Below are positions 62,445 to 64,000 of a stretch of 64,000 bases of DNA, in pieces; positions within the stretch are counted from its first letter, which is position 1, and each line of letters begins with the position of its first letter. Where the stretch lies: assembly GCA_021798835.1 (NCBI GenBank), contig JAJZBQ010000002.1, forward strand, positions 248,001 through 312,000, read 5' to 3'. A model generated the notes under the pieces. The model was not told the DNA's origin. It saw only the letters and a list, made by a program, of their open reading frames with translations, and searched no databases. The DNA comes from Pseudomonadota bacterium. Lineage in GTDB: Bacteria > Pseudomonadota > Gammaproteobacteria > Burkholderiales > Ferrovaceae. The position numbers were made by a program, and so were the translations under genes.

Positions 62445-64000
62445 ATGATCCCCTCTCAAAAAAGACATACTTGGCGACCACGACTCACTTTGGCAGCACT
62501 CCTGGCAACTTGTGTCATGCCCACGGCGTTTGCCGATGACGCACAAATCCAGCAAATGCAACAACAAGTCGATGAACTGGAAAAGCGTCTGCTGGAAATG
62601 AAAGCACAGATGGAAGACATGCAAAAGAAAAATAAGGAAATTGAAACAAAAAATAACGAAATATCAAATAAAAACAACGAAATTTCATCAAAGACACAGC
62701 AACTTGAAGGTAAGAGTCAGGATCTGCAAGCGCAAACCTTCGCCATCTCTGGAAAATTTAAAGCCATCCAGGATCAGTGGGATCAAATTCCCACCACCAA
62801 TAAAAATCAGGGTGGCTTCATTATGGACGGGGTTACCCTAGCCTTCGGTGGATATCTGGCGGAAGAAAATGCATTACGTAGCAGTAACTTGCAGGCTGAT
62901 ATCAATTCACCGTTCAGCAAAATTCCTTTCAACCCAAACCCCGGCAATGTACTCCTAACCGCCCCCCAGCGCCAAGAAGCAGCATCAGGCTATTACAATC
63001 AATCCAGTTTCAATGCTACAGCCCGCCAGTCCCGATTTTCAGTCATGGCGCAGGGCAATGCTGACAAAAACACCTTGGTCACAGGTTACTATGAAATGGA
63101 CTGGTTGGGTGACAGTCCCACAGCCAATGGAACCCAGAGCAATTCTTATACTGCTCGCGTCCGGCATCTATACACCAACATCGATTGGGCGGATAAAGGC
63201 CTGCACCTGCTTGCCGGCCAGAGTTGGTCACTGGCCGTCTTGAATACGCACGGAATCACGCCCCGCAACGAAGAAATCCCTCTTGTCATCGACGCAGAGT
63301 ACATGCCCGGATTCGTGTGGAACCGGCAAGCACAAGTCCGTCTGGTCAAAGATTGGGACAAAAAATATTGGGCAGCGCTCTCACTTGAACAGTCACAGAC
63401 ATCCGGTGTTGCAGGTGCCACGCCAAACGGTGTACTGAATAACTACACCTTGCCCGCTCAAGCTGGTGGTTTGTTGACCCCCGGCAACTATTCTGTCAAC
63501 AAATTTCCTGACATTATCGGCAAACTTGCCATGGAAACTGACTTAGGTCACTATGAAGTTTTCGGTATGCTGCGCAATTTTGATGGGACCTATTCCAATG
63601 CTAATGTCACGGCTGCCGGACAAAATTCATGGGCTGGTTCAGTAGGTTTCGGATCCGTTCTAAGTCTCATCCCGCACACCCTGGATTTCAAAATTAGCGG
63701 ATTATATGGGAATGGTGTAGGACGTTACGGCACTTCCACCTTGAATGATGCCACCATCGGTCCCGGTGGAGAACTGACCCCCTTGCGTGGAGGTTCATTC
63801 CTGACCGGTTTTCTCCTGCATGTCCAACCCACCTTCGACATCTACGCCGATATTGGTCGGGACTGGAACAACGGATACACGTATAGTTCTGGCGGTCAAC
63901 TGTACGGTTATGGAAACAATGTTCTCGCCAACCCTGGGCAATTTGTCGCCAGCGCAGCGGTTGCAGGATACACTCCCTACGACCTGAACAGTGTCACCCA
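62445..64000 (+). CDS. Coiled-coil porin-like outer-membrane protein (3' end outside window)
   Basis: Open from the ATG at 62445 to the window edge, 518 codons, stop not reached. Signal peptide of about 27 residues ('LTLAALLATCVMPTAFA'). Residues 30-105 are a coiled coil rich in Gln, Glu, Lys and Asn with tandem heptads (NNEISNK, NNEISSK). The rest is beta-barrel-like: alternating hydrophobic and polar residues, 'ARQSRFSVMAQGNADKN', 'YTARVRHLYTNIDWADKGLH', 'LLAGQSWSL' and many Gly/Asn/Tyr. This plan (short coiled coil plus barrel) occurs in DcaP-like and phosphate-selective OprO/OprP porins. The Pho box upstream favours a phosphate-starvation porin; the family is not certain. Confidence 0.75.
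   Translation, partial: MIPSQKRHTWRPRLTLAALLATCVMPTAFADDAQIQQMQQQVDELEKRLLEMKAQMEDMQKKNKEIETKNNEISNKNNEISSKTQQLEGKSQDLQAQTFAISGKFKAIQDQWDQIPTTNKNQGGFIMDGVTLAFGGYLAEENALRSSNLQADINSPFSKIPFNPNPGNVLLTAPQRQEAASGYYNQSSFNATARQSRFSVMAQGNADKNTLVTGYYEMDWLGDSPTANGTQSNSYTARVRHLYTNIDWADKGLHLLAGQSWSLAVLNTHGITPRNEEIPLVIDAEYMPGFVWNRQAQVRLVKDWDKKYWAALSLEQSQTSGVAGATPNGVLNNYTLPAQAGGLLTPGNYSVNKFPDIIGKLAMETDLGHYEVFGMLRNFDGTYSNANVTAAGQNSWAGSVGFGSVLSLIPHTLDFKISGLYGNGVGRYGTSTLNDATIGPGGELTPLRGGSFLTGFLLHVQPTFDIYADIGRDWNNGYTYSSGGQLYGYGNNVLANPGQFVASAAVAGYTPYDLNSVT

Overview
The window reads as a stretch of a Gram-negative, ubiquinone-using, aerobic chromosome, most probably a betaproteobacterium. This rests on gene order: fur-bamE-dapB-carA-carB-greA-yhbY-rlmE-ftsH-folP-glmM next to a pst locus, and tpiA-secG-tRNA-Leu ahead of a 14-gene nuo operon, are arrangements I associate with betaproteobacteria. 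Base composition looks balanced by eye. The exact genus cannot be fixed from the window. An autotrophic lifestyle, for which the glyoxylate aminotransferase would be useful, is only a guess. Gene density is very high: neighbours often overlap by 1, 4, 8 or 14 bases, and only one gap slightly exceeds 300 bases (13810-14132).

Layout. 1-13809 (minus strand): nuoN (cut by the window edge) back to nuoA, the proton-pumping NADH:ubiquinone oxidoreductase. 14133-16415: a TonB-dependent receptor inserted between nuoA and tRNA-Leu(GAG), with its own promoter region and terminator. 16596-17831: tRNA-Leu, secG, tpiA. 17914-26930: a phosphate block with pstB, pstA, pstC, pstS, ppx and an ornithine-lipid-type acyltransferase on the minus strand, then divergent ppk and sixA. 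26939-38678: a long minus-strand housekeeping run (glmM, folP, ftsH, rlmE, yhbY, greA, carB, carA, dapB, bamE). 38741-41814: fur, sucD, sucC and a DUF2889 gene. 41843-44967: slt and cca. 45097-48546: a MidA/NDUFAF7-like methyltransferase, ttcA and a serine/alanine-glyoxylate aminotransferase. 48596-51965: metF, ahcY and metK, a methyl-cycle operon. 52043-55444: a lipid A-type acyltransferase, dapF, a DUF484 gene and xerC. 55473-62271: anmK, an M23 peptidase, tyrS, a MATE transporter, coq7 and argB. 62445-64000: the start of a coiled-coil porin.

How the parts fit. The most interesting theme is phosphate. Matches to the PhoB-binding consensus, each followed after exactly 10 bases by a -10-like hexamer, lie upstream of pstS, of the TonB-dependent receptor and of the terminal porin. 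Weaker matches lie between the acyltransferase and ppk. Together these suggest a phosphate-starvation regulon covering outer-membrane entry (porin, TonB receptor), inner-membrane uptake (Pst), polyphosphate storage and release (Ppk, Ppx) and perhaps phosphorus-free lipids (OlsB-like). The regulators phoU, phoB and phoR, which commonly sit between pstB and ppk, are not here. A second point is a promoter, hairpin and T-run just ahead of carA that looks like a transcription attenuator. I found no CRISPR array, insertion sequence, prophage or rRNA.
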